DNA of 64,000 nt from Lycocorax pyrrhopterus obiensis (lineage: Eukaryota; Chordata; Aves; Passeriformes; Paradisaeidae), in contig JACSVZ010000041.1 of the NCBI GenBank assembly GCA_014706295.1, positions 1,736,001 through 1,800,000 of the forward strand. Direction: 5' to 3'. The translations under genes were made by a program, and so were the position numbers. Within the stretch, counting starts at the first letter, position 1; every line of letters begins with the position of its first letter. A model generated the notes under the pieces. It ran no database searches and was not told where the DNA came from. It worked only from the letters and a program-made list of their open reading frames with translations. This document shows, piece after piece, positions 1-11,899 of the stretch.

Positions 1-960
1 TTCTGCGATTTGCTGGGCACTGAAATAAATCAGCAACATCTCCCTCCTCCACAAAAATATTCACCCTCCAGAAATCGGCTGTAAATCCAAGGGGATGAAT
101 GCGGCCTTGTCCTCTGGGTTTGCTCCAGGTCAATATTTGGGCCACTGATATTAAAAAAAACGGCTGCTGGACAGTCCCTGCCGTGTGTGTCACCTGCCCA
201 GTTCCAAGAGGAATCATTCCCTTCCCTCCTGCCTCAGGAATTTTGTGTCATAACAGACACAATTTTGGCTCATCTGTGCTCCCCATCCAAGGAAAGCCAA
301 GGCAGCACCAAGCACCCTCCCGAAGAGCCAACAGCACCCAAGGTGACCCAAAAAAAAAGGTGAAAAAAAAAATCACTGGAAGAGGGATTAATGGGAAAAC
401 CAGTTTGGATGGAGCTGTGTTGCAAGAGGCAGCAGAGATCCATCTCCCACTGGTTTGGGATGGGATCTTGAGTCAGGAAAATTGCCTAAGGAAGGGTGGT
501 CGTCCGTACAGGTTTCTCCGGGTTGGGAAACGTCCTGCCAGCGGCTGGGACCCGCGTGGAGCAATCCCAATCCCAGCCTGGCTGTCATCACGGTGCTGAC
601 GAGCTCCCAAACCCGTCGGGCTCCTCGGCGTCCCCTCCACCTGCACGGGGCCCCGCGGCTGCACCCTGTCCCTATCGCCCCGGGATCGGATCCGGTTGGA
701 TCGGGGGGAAAGTCTGTCAGCGGCTGCTGGTGACGCCGTAGCGGCGATGGGATCGTTCCCACATGTCACTACCAATGTATTTCAGAAGGGTTGGAACCCC
801 AAATTTGGTGGCTTTTCCCCATTCCCCTGCACGACGTGACCTCAGGGCGGGCGCTGGATTCTGCAGGGATGGAGGATCCATCATTATTCCTAATTTTAAG
901 AGGTGCAAAAGCATTTCAGAGGATTTGATCAACAGAACAAAACCACCTGAACACAGGGCA

Positions 961-1074
961 CAGCAATTTCTGGGGGATTTTTCCAGCCCCAGAACCTGGG
1001 GCACAGCAATTTTTGGGGGATTTTTCCAGCCCCAGAACCTGGGGCACAGCAATTTTTTGGGGGATTTTTCCACA
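961..1074. repeat. 43-bp tandem repeat, about 2.7 copies
   Basis: CAGCAATTT recurs at 961, 1004 and 1047, exactly 43 bp apart. Each unit continues through a GGGGGATTTTTCCAG block and AGAACCTGGGGCA. Copies are almost identical, so the expansion is recent. Confidence 0.9.
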
Positions 1075-3127
1075 TCCAAAGAGCTTGGACGCTGCGGACG
1101 AGACCCGGGCTGCAGACGGGCGAATCCACAGCGCTACGGTGCACGGGAATTAAGGATTTAGCTGGGAGTTAGCTCGGCATTGTCAGGGAATTAAAGGTTT
1201 ACCTGCGCGTTGCAGACGGAGGCTTAAAGATTTTACAAACACACGAGATTTACAGCTCTCCCAAATTTCGACACCCTCGGGTTTACCCCGCCAGGGAGGA
1301 TTTTGACCGGGTCTGGACGGTTCTCCTGACGAAACCTGGTGGGAATTGGGGTTCAGGCTTTACCCACGGCCACGTGGCACCCGAAATCAGCCCAAAACCC
1401 TGAACCTGTCTGGGCTCTTGCAGAGATGGAGCCAAGTGGGATCAGACCCCAAAGCCGCACAAGGTAAAGTCATCGGTTCAGTGCTCATTGGAGAAGGAAT
1501 TCCTGCATTAAAATCTCTTTTCTCTCCTCAAAAAACCCGGTGACACCTCAGATTTTTGGGACCTGGAGCATCCCCTCCACCAGCACCTCCAGCAGCTGTG
1601 GCTGGGCCTTAAATCCCATAACCAAGGCGAGGCTGCAGGGGCAGCAAATCCTGCACATCCAACCCCTTCCCAAGCACTCCCGAGGACGAATCCCGGTGGG
1701 ACGCGAGGCAAACACATCCCAAACACCCTACAAACCCAGGGCTGGCTGGCCTGGCCTTACTATCGGCTGCCCATCGGGAATTGCAGCCGGTTGCATGCGT
1801 GGAGCAAGGCAGAGGTGCAGGAGCTGTGCAATTCCCAGCCCGGGGCGAGCGGCTCGCCCACACACTGGGAATGGGAGCTGCAGGCCGGGCCCCGATGGCA
1901 GGCGGATAAAGCTGCCCTTACGTAAGGCCCGGGGTTGCGTGGAGGATCCGTGGCGGGAGCAGACTTGCTCTGGGATCAGCCCAGCATGGTCCGGCTGCCC
2001 CGGGATGGATCCGGGCGGGAATATCCCGGGATGTGCGGCGCGGAGCCGGCGGGAAGCAAACCTCGCCCTCCTGTCCCCAACGCTGTAGGTTCTGTCCCCA
2101 TCCCGGCCCCTTCCCAAAAAATCGGTGCGAAGTAGGTTGTTGTTCACGAGGGCGCTGGTGATTATTAATAATAGCTCGGCTCCGTGGTGCTCCAGTTTTC
2201 CCGAGCTCCCTGGCAGCGTTCCGCCGGGGCCGGTGATTTAGTGCAACTTAATTATTCCCGGCGTTTCATCACCTCTTGTTTTTGATGTCTGTGTCTCTGT
2301 CAGGGCCTCACCTTCGTGACTAAGAGAGCCAGGGAAACAAACTGCTGGAAAAGGGAGTGAAAGGGGGAAAAACCCTGAGCTGGAGGGTGCTTGGAGACCG
2401 GGAAGGCTCAGGGAGGTGGCCCGTGGGGATGCTCCGTGCGTTCCCACTGCAGGATGGGATGTGCATGGGGATCCACGTGCGGAGCCCCACGAGGGGCGTG
2501 GGGGGCTCCCCCCTAAACCCAGCCGAGGTTTCAAGCCTTGGCTGTCGTTCCCAGGAGCAGAGTGAGCAGCGTTCTGGGTCTGCTCCTTCCCAAAGGGAAA
2601 GGACGGCGCTGGGCCTCGTCTGAGCCTTAAACACCTCAGCGAGCAGCGAGTGGCTCCCCTGGCCCTGGGAAGTGTTGGATTTGCCGGATTTGGCTCCCAA
2701 GAACCTGGGAGCAGCCAGACGGGGGCTGGTAACAGGATTCCTGTGGCTCCAAGCCCTCCATCCCCACCAGGGAGTCCAGAGGAGCCACGAGCAGCTCCCG
2801 GGACGGTGCCTTGAACCCACCTGGCACCACCGAGGGACACCGGGAACACACGGAGGGACACGGGAAGGACCCAGGGATGCACACGGGGAAGGAGGAATCA
2901 GGGCTGGAAGCCCACGGGGGGCAGGGGGAGCATCCCGCAGGAACGTGGCTGGATGGGGGTGAGCGACGCACGGCGGGGCCGGCGCTGCCCCAAATCTGCC
3001 GGATTTTCCTGAGAAATTAAAGCCGGGAGCAGGCGGGATGAGGTGGCCACCGTTATCCAACATTTTACGCACGATGGAAAGCGGGAAGAGTCTCTTGGCC
3101 GCTTTGGGGTGCAAAAAGCGGATGTAG

Positions 3128-3690
3128 CGCCGGGATGCAGGACTGGGATACATGTTTGGAACTGGGATGTGGGACTGGGATGCAGGACTGGGATGCAGCG
3201 TTGGGACTGGGATGTGAGATTGGGATGCGAGATTGGGATGCAGGACTGGGATGCAGCGTTGGGACTGAGATGTAGTGCTGGGATGCAGGACTGGGATACA
3301 CGTTTGGGACTGGGATGTGGGACTGGGATGCAGGACTGGGATGCACGTTTGGGACTGGGATGTAGCACTGGGATGCAGCACTGGGATGCAGGACTGGGAT
3401 ACATGTTTGGGACTGGGATGTAGCACTGGGATGCAGGACTGGGATGCACGGTTGGGATGCAATGCTGGGATGCAGGGCCAGGATTTAGCACCGGGATGAG
3501 GGGCCAGGATGAGGGGCTGGGATGTAGCACAGGGCTGAGATGAAGGACTGGGATTCAGGATTGGGATGTAGGGCTGGGATGTACTGGGACACAGGGCTGG
3601 GATACGGCACTGGGATGTGGCACTGGGATATATCACTGGGGTGTATCACTGGGATATAGCCCTGGAATGTTGCCTGGGATGTTTGCTGGG
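3128..3690. repeat. Minisatellite, 13-bp unit GATGCAGGACTGG
   Basis: About 560 bp of the unit and its variants (GATGTAGCACTGG, GATGCAGCGTTGG, GATACATGTTTGG). Longer blocks starting GATACATGTTTGG repeat within it. It degenerates toward 3,690 into CACTGGGATATAT-type units. The three-frame open reading of the minus strand is a by-product. Confidence 0.93.
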
Positions 3691-3913
3691 ATGTTCCCAC
3701 TTTGGGGCACAGCAGGGAAGCTCAGCAGGTGCCCGACCGGAGCAGAGGATGCTCCTGGATCCGTTTGGGATCTGCCAGCACCTCTCTGGCACTGCCAGCC
3801 TCTCTCAGCATCCCGAGGATTTCACCCAACCCCAGGAAAACCCAGGCTCCGCTCCAGGCCATGCCAAACTCCGCGAAGCCGGGGGAGAAAGCCAGGAATT
3901 CTCACAAAAAGGA

Positions 3914-3972
3914 GGAGAGAGAGAGAGAGAGAGGATGAAGGAAAAAAAAAAATTAAATAAAAAAAAAAAAAT
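3914..3972. repeat. (GA)n microsatellite followed by A-rich run
   Basis: About ten GA dinucleotides, then two A-runs interrupted by TTAAATA. Confidence 0.95.
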
Positions 3973-3999
3973 CCCACAGCATTCCCAGTATTTCCCTGT

Positions 4000-4460
4000 G
4001 TGTCTGTGGCCTGGCGCAGCCCTTCTGCTCACTGCTCTGTTTATCCATGACAGACAACTAATTAACATCGGAGCCTCTTGAAAGGTCTTTTCAGAGGTAA
4101 TGTTCTGACAGAGGATGTCAGTGAGGAGCAGTGATTTGTCTAAGCAGTGATCACATTGTTTCAGACTGAATGAGGTGAATATTAAACTGCTTTAAATGCA
4201 CTCTTCATAAAGCACTAATTACATACTCCCGGGGGAGTACGGGCAAGGAATACTAAACAGCCGAAAAGTCAACAGAGTGCTTTTTATAGTATGTTGCTGG
4301 GTTCTGTGTTTTTCTGTCTTTCTTTCTCTCTCTCTCTCTCTCTTTTACAGTAAAATCACAGCACGCTGAAGAATACACATTTATAGCACAATGCTTCACA
4401 TCTAATTATATGGCAATCATTAGTTTTAACCTGGGTGTATTATATTTTCTTTGATATATC
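4000..4460. promoter_or_regulatory. Candidate conserved non-coding element 1
   Basis: AT-rich, repeat-free island in GC-rich surroundings, with ACTAATTAAC, TTCATAAAGCACTAATTAC and other homeodomain-like cores. It includes a perfect inverted repeat TACTCCC-GG-GGGAGTA at 4224-4239. A (TC)n run follows at 4314-4346. Complexity and base composition suggest purifying selection; function is inferred. Confidence 0.4.
4314..4346. repeat. (TC)n microsatellite
   Basis: TTTC tracts followed by about ten TC dinucleotides ending in TTTT. Confidence 0.95.
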
Positions 4461-5344
4461 GTGCCCCCCGGCATCTCTTTGCATAGAACACTTCCAAAGG
4501 CATTTTCTCCCCTCCCTGGAAAAAAATGTGCTTTTTTTTTCCCTCCTTTCCAGCCTTGGCATTTGCTTATAATTCTTTTTTTGATTTTTTTTCTTCCCCC
4601 TAAACAAAAATTTTTTTTTTTTGAAATTGGCAGGAATGAAAAGGGGTAAAAGAGGGGAGGAGGAGAAATCCGTTTAATCCGAATAAGAACCTGCTCCCTC
4701 CCTCCTGGAATCGTGCACTTTATTATTACCAAGGTAACTCCACTGGGGTTTTAAAGGGGAAAGGAAACGCAGAATGGGCCATTAATGAATTGCTGCAGAT
4801 CCTGCTGCACTCCTGGCCTGGCTCGGCCCCCAGTTCCTGATGGGGTGAACAACTGCTCCATGAATTATTTATTTTTTTTAACAGCACAACTTGGGCGGAG
4901 GGGGGGAGGTCGAAGTAACCGCAAATAAATCCTCCCCGCCCTGAAAAACCTCGAAATCCTCTCGCCCGAGAAGTGGAAAAAATAAAAGAGCAGCGTGCGA
5001 CAGGCCCCGGAGTCCTCGAGGAACCTGCTGCTTCCTCCCGGGAAGCGAAGGGAAAGAGGTGGTGGGGACAGGGATGAGGGGGACAGGGGCTGGTTGACCA
5101 CAAATACCCCCCTAAACGCTCAAGGTCTGGCTCAGAAGCGCGAGGTGCGGCTGAAATTTGTGAGGAACGGCTCAAACACGGAGGATCCTCCGCAAATAGT
5201 GACTTCCCTGCCTCCCGGCACCTTCCGGGGGGTGTGAAGCGGGGACAGGGAAGAGGGAGAGGGACTTTTCAGCAGGAATTTTAGTGCCAGGACAAGAAGT
5301 AGCGGATTCAAACTGGAAGGGGGGAAATTTAGCTCAGATACGTG

Positions 5345-5555
5345 GGAGGAATTCCTCCCTGCGAGGGTGGGGAGGGGCTGGGATGGAATTCCCAGAGCAG
5401 CTGTGGCTGCCCCTGGATCCCTGGAAGTGCCCAGGGCCAGGCTGGAGCACCCTGGGACAGTGGGAGGTGTCCCCGTGGCAGGGGGTGGGATGGGATGGAC
5501 TTGGAGGTCCCTTCCAACCCAACCCATTCTGGCACTGAAGGATTCTGAATGCACG
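5345..5555 (+). mobile_element. CR1 LINE 3' fragment
   Basis: Contains the avian CR1 3'-end blocks in sense order: a TGGGAGGTGTCCC-type block, then GGTCCCTTCCAACCCAA, ending in CATTCTGG and GATTCTG, a decayed form of the terminal ATTCTATG repeats. Severely 5' truncated, with no coding capacity. Confidence 0.92.
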
Positions 5556-5680
5556 GGGTCGGTTCCATAAATGTGGGGCCCGGCCCAAAAGCACAGGGCG
5601 GGATCCACAATCGAGAGTCACGGCTCAAATCAATCGGGTTGGACTCACACGCAGAGGTCACAGCTCAAAAGCAGCGGTTC

Positions 5681-6345
5681 CAGAATCACGGGATCATGGA
5701 ATTGTTCAGCTTGGAAAAGCCCTCCCAGACCACCAAATCCAGCCTGTGCCCGATCCCCACCTTGTCACTGAGTGCCACATCCAGGTGTTCCTTGGCCACC
5801 TCCAGGGATGGAGACTCCAAACCTCCTTGGGCAGTTCCAAGGCCTGAGCGCCCTTTCCATGAGGAAATTCCTGCTGATGTCCACCCTGAGCCTCCCCTGG
5901 CCCAGCCTGAGGCCGTTCCCTCTCCTCCTGTCCCTGTTCCCTGGGAGCAGAGCCCGACCCCCCCCAGCTGCCCCCTCCTGTCAGGGAGTTGTGCAGAGCC
6001 ACAAGGTCCCCCCGATCCCCCTTTTCTCCAGGCTGAGCCCCTTTCCCAGCTCCCTCAGGAGCTCCCCATCCCTGGACACTCTCCAACCCCATAACCCATC
6101 CCTGGACATTCTCCAATCCCATAACCCATCCCTGGACACTCTCCAAGCCCATAACCCATCCCTGATCCCCCTTTTCTCCAGGCTGAGCCCCTTTCCCAGC
6201 TCCTTCAGCCTCTCCTGCAGCTCCAGCCCCTTCCCAGCTCCGTTCCCTTCCCTGGATTCACTCCAGCCCCTCCATGAGGGTCCCAGAACTGGACACAGCA
6301 GCCCCAGGACCATCCCAAGGGTGCAGCTCCTCCTGCCATGGACAC
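5681..6345 (-). mobile_element. CR1 LINE 3' fragment, longest copy in the window
   Basis: Antisense orientation: begins AATCACGGGATCATGGAATT, then TTGGAAAAGCCCTCCCAGA, CTCCAGGGATGGAGACTCC, and the block encoding the conserved CR1 3' region up to TTTTCTCCAGGCTGAGCCCC. The same 3' family as the 29.86 kb copy. An internal expansion near 6,060-6,170 repeats CCATCCCTGGACACTCTCC several times, and the TTTTCTCCAGGCTGAGCCCC block occurs twice. No reverse transcriptase remains. Confidence 0.93.
6060..6170. repeat. About 33-bp tandem expansion inside the CR1 copy
   Basis: CATCCCTGGACACTCTCCAA alternates with CCCATAACC about three and a half times. The sibling CR1 copies lack it, so it arose after insertion. 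Confidence 0.88.
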
Positions 6346-6629
6346 TTTGTCACCGGGGTGTCACTCCAAGGCCACCCCCCCGCCCTGCCCGAGCTAAAGC
6401 ACCACACGAGGCCACGGATGTTCTGTCCGTGCCCACAGCACCCCATCCCGGGATCAGCCCCGCTCCATACGGCACCAGGTGCCCACGGATCCGGGCAGGA
6501 GCGTCGGGAACGTCGCGCGGAGCCGGCGCTGGCTGGGCCCTTCCTTCAAGGTGCAAACTTCCTCGGAAAGGAAGAGTCATGCAGCCTTTAGAGTTGGGTT
6601 TTTTGGTTTTTTTTTTTTCCCCTTCCTTT

Positions 6630-6925
6630 AAAGAACATGAAAGAATCTGATAATTACTTCTATCTACCACCCAACTGTACTAATTACCAACCTATTTCTT
6701 CACAGTATGACAGACACAGGCTCTCCAAAACACATAGAGATAAATTAGCACTAATTGGTTTTCCTCTGGCTGTTTGAATTAGTATTTAAAGCTCCAATTA
6801 CAAAGCAGAATAATTACTATTAATGTCCTGTCGCAGTACAAAAGGCAGATATCTCGCGAGCGAGTCCAGGTGTATTATTACACTGATTACAGAATATTTA
6901 ACCTGGCTCGTTAAGACAAAGACAC
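6630..6925. promoter_or_regulatory. Candidate conserved non-coding element 2, rich in TAATT sites
   Basis: About 300 bp of AT-rich unique sequence with many homeodomain-type cores (TACTAATTACC, AGCACTAATTGG, TTGAATTAGT, CCAATTACAAAG, AATAATTACTATTAATG). Sharp change from the GC-rich, CR1-bearing flank. No coding potential. Confidence 0.42.
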
Positions 6926-7225
6926 GGGGAAACTTTAAAAAGAAGGGGAAAAAAAAAAAGGGAAAAGAAAAACCGCAGATGGTGGCAGGTCCCTGCAGGG
7001 GATGGATGGAGGGGGGTCTTTGAAACCTGGGATGAGAGAGGTACGAGAAGGAGAGAGGGAAAAAGAGCAGGAAAGGAAAAGAGGGGGATGAGAAAAGAGC
7101 AATTCTTTGGGAAGCAAAGGAAATTTCGGGGGGATGAGGGGGATGCAAGCGCTGCTGTCCCAGGCAGAGTCCAGAGCAGAAAAGGCAGAGCACGGTGCTG
7201 GAGTGCCCCGGGGGACCCAACACCT

Positions 7226-7257
7226 TCCTCCTCCTCCTCCTCCTCCTCCTCCTCCTC
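7226..7257. repeat. (CTC)n trinucleotide microsatellite
   Basis: Ten to eleven CTC units; they produce poly-Ser/Leu/Glu runs in spurious frames. Confidence 0.95.
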
Positions 7258-7578
7258 GTCCCGGAAGTTCCACATCCCTCGGGAGAGGGGCAAGCCCAGC
7301 TCTCTGCCCAGGGATGCTCGGGAGCCAAAACCGCCCCGCGGGATGAAGGTGGGAAGGGGCAGGGGCAGGACAGGCAGGACCATCCAGCAGCTCCTCCTTC
7401 CTGGTGATCCCAGGCAGAATTCGGATGGAGCATCCCTGTCCCCGGCAGCTCCCTCCGCGCCTCTCCCTGTGCTGTTCTCCCACCCCGAATCCCGGAGATC
7501 GGGGCTGTGCATCCAGCTGAGAACGCACAGCCCCGTCCCTCACCTTCCCAGGAGACAAGGGGAGGGTCTGGCCGTGCC

Positions 7579-8180
7579 CTGCCACCACAGGGACAGTGCC
7601 ACCACGGGGACAGTGCCACCACGGGGACAGTGACACCCCGGTGACAGTGCCCCCACAGTGACGGTGCCCCCACGGTGACGGTGCCCCCACAGTGACAGTG
7701 CCCCCACAGGGACAGTGCCACCATGGTGACGGTGCCCCCACGGTGACGGTGCCCCCACGGTGACAGTGCCACCACGGTGACAGTGCCCCCACAGGGACAG
7801 TGCCACCATGGTGACGGTGCCCCCACGGTGACAGTGCCACCACGGTGACAGTGCCACCACAGGGACAGTGCCACCACGGGGACAGTGCCACCACGGTGAC
7901 GGTGCCACCACAGGGACAGTGCCACCACGGGGACAGTGCCACCACGGTGACGGTGCTCCCACGGTGACGGTGCCACCACAGGGACAGTGCCACCACAGTG
8001 ACAGTGCCACCACGGGGACAGTGCCACCATAGGGACAGTGCCCCCACGGTGACAGTGCCCCCACGGGGACAGTGACACCCCGGTGGCAGTGACCCCACGG
8101 TGACAGTGCCACCATGGTGACGGTGCCCCCACGGTGACAGTGCCACCACAGTGACAGTGCCCCCACGGTGACAGTGCCAC
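7579..8180. repeat. 18-bp minisatellite, about 33 copies
   Basis: Unit CAGTGCCACCACGGTGA plus one base, alternating CCACCACGGGGA, CCCCCACGGTGA and CCACCATGGTGA variants. Because 18 is a multiple of three and the unit lacks minus-strand stops, it yields minus-strand open frames of nearly 490 codons with a 6-residue period (for example VALSPW, WHCHRG). These are not genes. Confidence 0.96.
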
Positions 8181-8984
8181 GCTCTGCCTTGGCACCGGGT
8201 GGTCGCCTGGTGCAGGGGAGGACACGGGCTGACTCCTTCCTCCTCCCACTTCATCCATCCCTGGAAAATCTGAACTGGGGGATTCCTCTGGGCTGGGTTA
8301 GCAGCACCTGCAGCCCCAAGGGAGACCCCAGAACCCTCCCCAAGGGGGGCACTTGGCTCCAGCTCCCTCATCCCATCAGCTCCATGGCGGTGCTCCCACA
8401 TGGATCACATCCCGCAGCGGCCAGGACAGCGTGGGCACAGGAGGGAGAGTCATTTTGGGGAGTGGACACTTTGGTTTTGCAGCCCGGGAGGCTCCAGGGC
8501 TGGCAAACAGGGGGATTCCACACCCCTCTGCCAGCCTCCACCCTGGCCGTGCTCCGGAGGGTTGGGATACGCTTCTCCCGGCGTTTCATCCCTCCGGGAT
8601 GGCACGGATGGACAGTGCCCTCTGGTGCTCCCGGCCCCCTGCCACCAGCCTGGCACCGCGCTGGGGTCCCCACTTTGCCAGGGGGGGCTCCCTGGGCCAT
8701 CCCCGCGAGGCTGCCCCGGCCTGGGCAGCGCCCGAGAGCGGATGGGCCACGGGAACCTTCTCCTGGGAGAAGCTGTCGGGCCGGGTGCTGCCCGGGCACC
8801 CTCCCGCAGCATCCCCACCCCGGAGGGGGCACCCCGGCAGCGGGGGGCAGATCCTGGGGGGGATGGAGGGGAGGGGGGGCCGTGGGTGTGTGGAAAAGGG
8901 GGGAGGACAGGGAGGGATTTCTTTTTCCGAGCGAAGGTGGGTGGCGTGCGGGGATGCCAGCTGGCGATGGGCTCTATTTCTACT

Positions 8985-9180
8985 GACAAGGCTTTACCCT
9001 GTAGGTGTGAGGAATTCCAATTAAATATTCAGCCTATTTGTCTGTGTGTGGGAGAGGGTTTGCTGTGCAGGAGGAAAGCCTCACATTCAGCTCCGGAGCT
9101 AACCATTAAGAGAGAAATTAGCTCAGTTCATCAAGGGAAGCCAGCGGAGGGTTTTCCCTCGCTCTCTCCTACCTTGTTCC
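8985..9180. promoter_or_regulatory. Candidate conserved element A, paralogous to the one at 11.73 kb
   Basis: Starts GTAGGTGTGAGGAATTCCAA at 9001 and continues through TTAAATATTC, GGTTTGCTGTGCAGGAGG, AAAGCCTCA, CCATTAAG and GAGGGTTTTCCC. The same order of blocks recurs at 11,731, see findings. The AATTAA and ATTAAG cores suggest transcription-factor sites. Confidence 0.5.
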
Positions 9181-9394
9181 ATCGCTCTCGCTCAGGAACA
9201 GCAGGGAACGAACCCATCGCGGTCGGCAGGGGAGCGCCGAGCCGGCCGCTGCGCCTGCACCGAGAGCCAGAAGCAGTTCCCAGCCCGGGAAAAGTCATTT
9301 TTCCCCATGCCTGGGGGATCCGATCCCGGCTCAACCCACCCCAGAGGCTGCCGAGGGAGATCGATGTGTCGGCCGAGGGGTCGGAGGCGTTGGG

Positions 9395-9500
9395 GCACCG
9401 CGGATTTAATTGCTCTCGCATTTCCTGGCCACCTCCTTCCCGAGTCGTTCACAAGACACTAATTAATCACTGCGAAGCGAAAGCTCTCGCTTCCAGATGA
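9395..9500. promoter_or_regulatory. Candidate conserved element with TAATTAATCACTG core
   Basis: AT-richer island with GGATTTAATTGCTCTC and ACACTAATTAATCACTG. A related GATTAATCACTG word occurs at 13,061. Unique sequence without repeat features. Confidence 0.3.
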
Positions 9501-10654
9501 TCTTTTCAAGGTGGGAGTGCCCCGTGAGAGTCGATGCCTTATCGATGAGGGGCCCTTTAGCCGGGGGCAGCGATCAATGGGGCTGCAACCATCGTCCCTT
9601 CCCACCCCCGCGGATTTGGGGTCGGGCTCAAGGCGACGGGAGAGGCTCCGTAGGGTGGAAAATCCCCCAGGAATACACCCAGGCCATGAGCTGGGGGAGA
9701 GGTTGGGGTGGAAAATGGCATTTCGGTACCGGGATGCTCCTTGTGGATGCAGCAGGATGGGGCTGGATCCTGCACTGGGGGAGTTTGGGGGAAGAACTGT
9801 GGTTCCAAAAAAAAAAAAAAAAATTAAAAAAAAAAGCCACCATGGAGCTGATTTCACCATTTTCTGGAGCTTGACGTGTTTTTGCCCTTTTGAAATAACT
9901 TTCCATCTCAGAATACCCAAATTTTAAATAGAACCTAAAGTGACGAGAATAAAAAAAAAAAAAAGAAGATGACTTTTTCACGAAACCACAAACGATATAA
10001 CGATATCCTGTTTTCCTGCTCTGTTTTGGGGAAAAGAAGTTGTTCCTGACGGGAATGAAGCCGTAATTTCCTTCTCCTGAGGGAAGGCAAACGTCCAGGC
10101 TCCCCCAGGTGAGGGGCACTGGTGGGGACTCAGGTCCTGGCACCCCACTCCCCACATTTGAAATAAAAAAACCACGTGGAAGCTGAGCCCAAACCTTTTT
10201 TGGACAAAGATGAAGGTGATGGGCTGCTATGAGAGGGGAGACATGGGACATTTAGGGGGGGTCCCAGTGCTGCTCTGTCCCCTTGGCTGATCAAACCAGC
10301 CCGTGGTGCTTGGCCCCACTGGGAGGAGGAACTGGTTTTAAAGGGCTTGAAATCCTCACTGGGAATTTCGGGCAGGAAAATGAATCCATGAATCCCTTGG
10401 TCCAACTCCAGCCCTGCTGCCTCCGGACCCAGGCTCTGGGGACTGTCCTGTCACCCCCTGGGACAGACTTCCCACCCCTGGGACAGACTTCCCACCCCTG
10501 GGACACGGTCACCCGGGACTTTCCTGGTGCGTCTGAGGCAGTTCCAGAAGTCATCGGGAAGGAAAAGCCTTGCCCGGATCCCGTGGGATGCTCCCGGCCA
10601 CGCTGAGCTCGGCTCAGGGAGGATGCAGCGATCCCTTCCCGTACTGCAGAATGA

Positions 10655-11400
10655 AGGGATGAGTTTTCCCACCCCTTCCCATCCACGGGATGCAGGGATC
10701 AGCTTCCCTACCCTCTTTCTCATACCCAGAATTCAGGGATGAGCTTCCCATACCCAGAATTCAGGGATGAGCTTCCCTACCCTCTTTCCCATACCCAGAA
10801 TTCAGGGATGAGCTTCCCATACCCAGAATTCAGGGATGAGCTTCCCTACCCTCTTTCTCATTCACAGGATTCAGGGATGAGCTTCCCTACCCTCTTTCCC
10901 ATACCCAGAATTCAGGGATGAGCTTCCTTGACCCATTCCTGTACCGCAGAAGGAAGGGATGAGTTTTCCTACCCCTTCCCATCCATGGGATGCAGGGATC
11001 AGCTTTCCTAACATTCCCCTTTCCCGGGATGCAGGGATCAGCTTCCCTACCCACTTTCCCATTCACAGGATTCAGGGATGAGCTTCCCTATCCCTGCCAT
11101 ACCCAGGATTCAGGGATGAGCTTCCTTGACCCGTTCCTGTACTGCAGAATGAAGGGATGAGTTTTCCTACCCCTTCCCACCCACGGGATGCAGGGATCAG
11201 CTTCCCTACCCACTTTCCCATTCACAGGATTCAGGGATGAGCTTCCCTACCCCATTCCCACACTGCAGAATGGAGGAATGTGTTTTCTTACCCTTTCCCA
11301 TGTACGGGATCAGGAATGAGCATCCCTGCCCCTGCCATACCCAGAATTCAGGGATGAGCGTCCCTGCCATACCCAGAATTCAGGGATGAACTCCCCTGCC
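10655..11400. repeat. Minisatellite, 28-bp and 42-bp units
   Basis: Units begin GAATTCAGGGATGAGCTTCC and continue either with CATACCCA (about 28 bp) or CTACCCTCTTTCCCATACCC (about 42 bp), with ATGCAGGGATCAGCTTCC variants. The first copies (10,720-10,920) are nearly identical and later ones more diverged, so one end is younger. Confidence 0.93.
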
Positions 11401-11714
11401 ATATGCAGCATGTAGAAGCTTTATGGAGTTTCTCATCAATCCCAAATCCTGACAGTTTTATGGGGCACAAAAAACACCTTTTTAGGGCCGAGCATCCCGT
11501 CAAAGGAGCAGAACCCCTCAAGGACCAGCCCTGCACCTTCCCCATCCCACAGCATCATCCCGGCAGCACCCGCAGCTTTGCCCTCGGCACCCGCACCTCT
11601 ACCCATCCGCACAATTCCTTTCCTTTCCTCCTAAAATCCAAACCCGGGGATTCCATAGCAACCCGCAGCTCCCGGGGTCTGACTCCAGCGCTTCGCTCGG
11701 CGCTGTCACTTCGT

Positions 11715-11885
11715 TTCAGGCTACCCCCGGGTAGGTGTGAGGAACTCCAATTAAGCATTCCGCTGGCTCCCTGTGTGGGGGGACGGGCTCTGCTGTGGAG
11801 GAGGGAAGCCTCGGCGGTGACTAATCGCTCAGACACCGGGTGTCTGTGGCACCAGGGGAGGGCAGGCAGAGGGTTTTCCTTCGCC
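11715..11885. promoter_or_regulatory. Candidate conserved element B, paralogue of the 9.0 kb element
   Basis: GTAGGTGTGAGGAACTCCAA at 11731 matches element A in 19 of 20 positions. Matches continue through TTAAGCATTC, GCTCTGCTGTGGAGGAGG, GAAGCCTC and GAGGGTTTTCC. Confidence 0.5.
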
Positions 11886-11899
11886 GTGCAGCTGCCTCT

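Noticed and set aside
717..762. Minus-strand RSHRRYG peptide, considered as the missing GxHRYQF exon of PEBP4
   Set aside because: The flanking residues do not match the family, there is an extra Arg, and no acceptor/donor pair frames it.
5772..6650. 292-codon plus frame over the 5.7-6.3 kb region
   Set aside because: It runs antisense through a truncated CR1 element. The peptide is the reverse reading of the CR1 3' region, not a host gene, and no reverse transcriptase motif is present.
7579..8180. Regularly spaced repeats that might suggest a CRISPR array
   Set aside because: Repeats are contiguous with no unique spacers, and the genome is vertebrate.
6798..8401. Minus-strand frames of 486 and 488 codons
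   Set aside because: The 18-bp array is a multiple of three and reads VALSPWWHCHRGG-like repeats; the rest is CTC repeat and poly-T-rich non-coding sequence.
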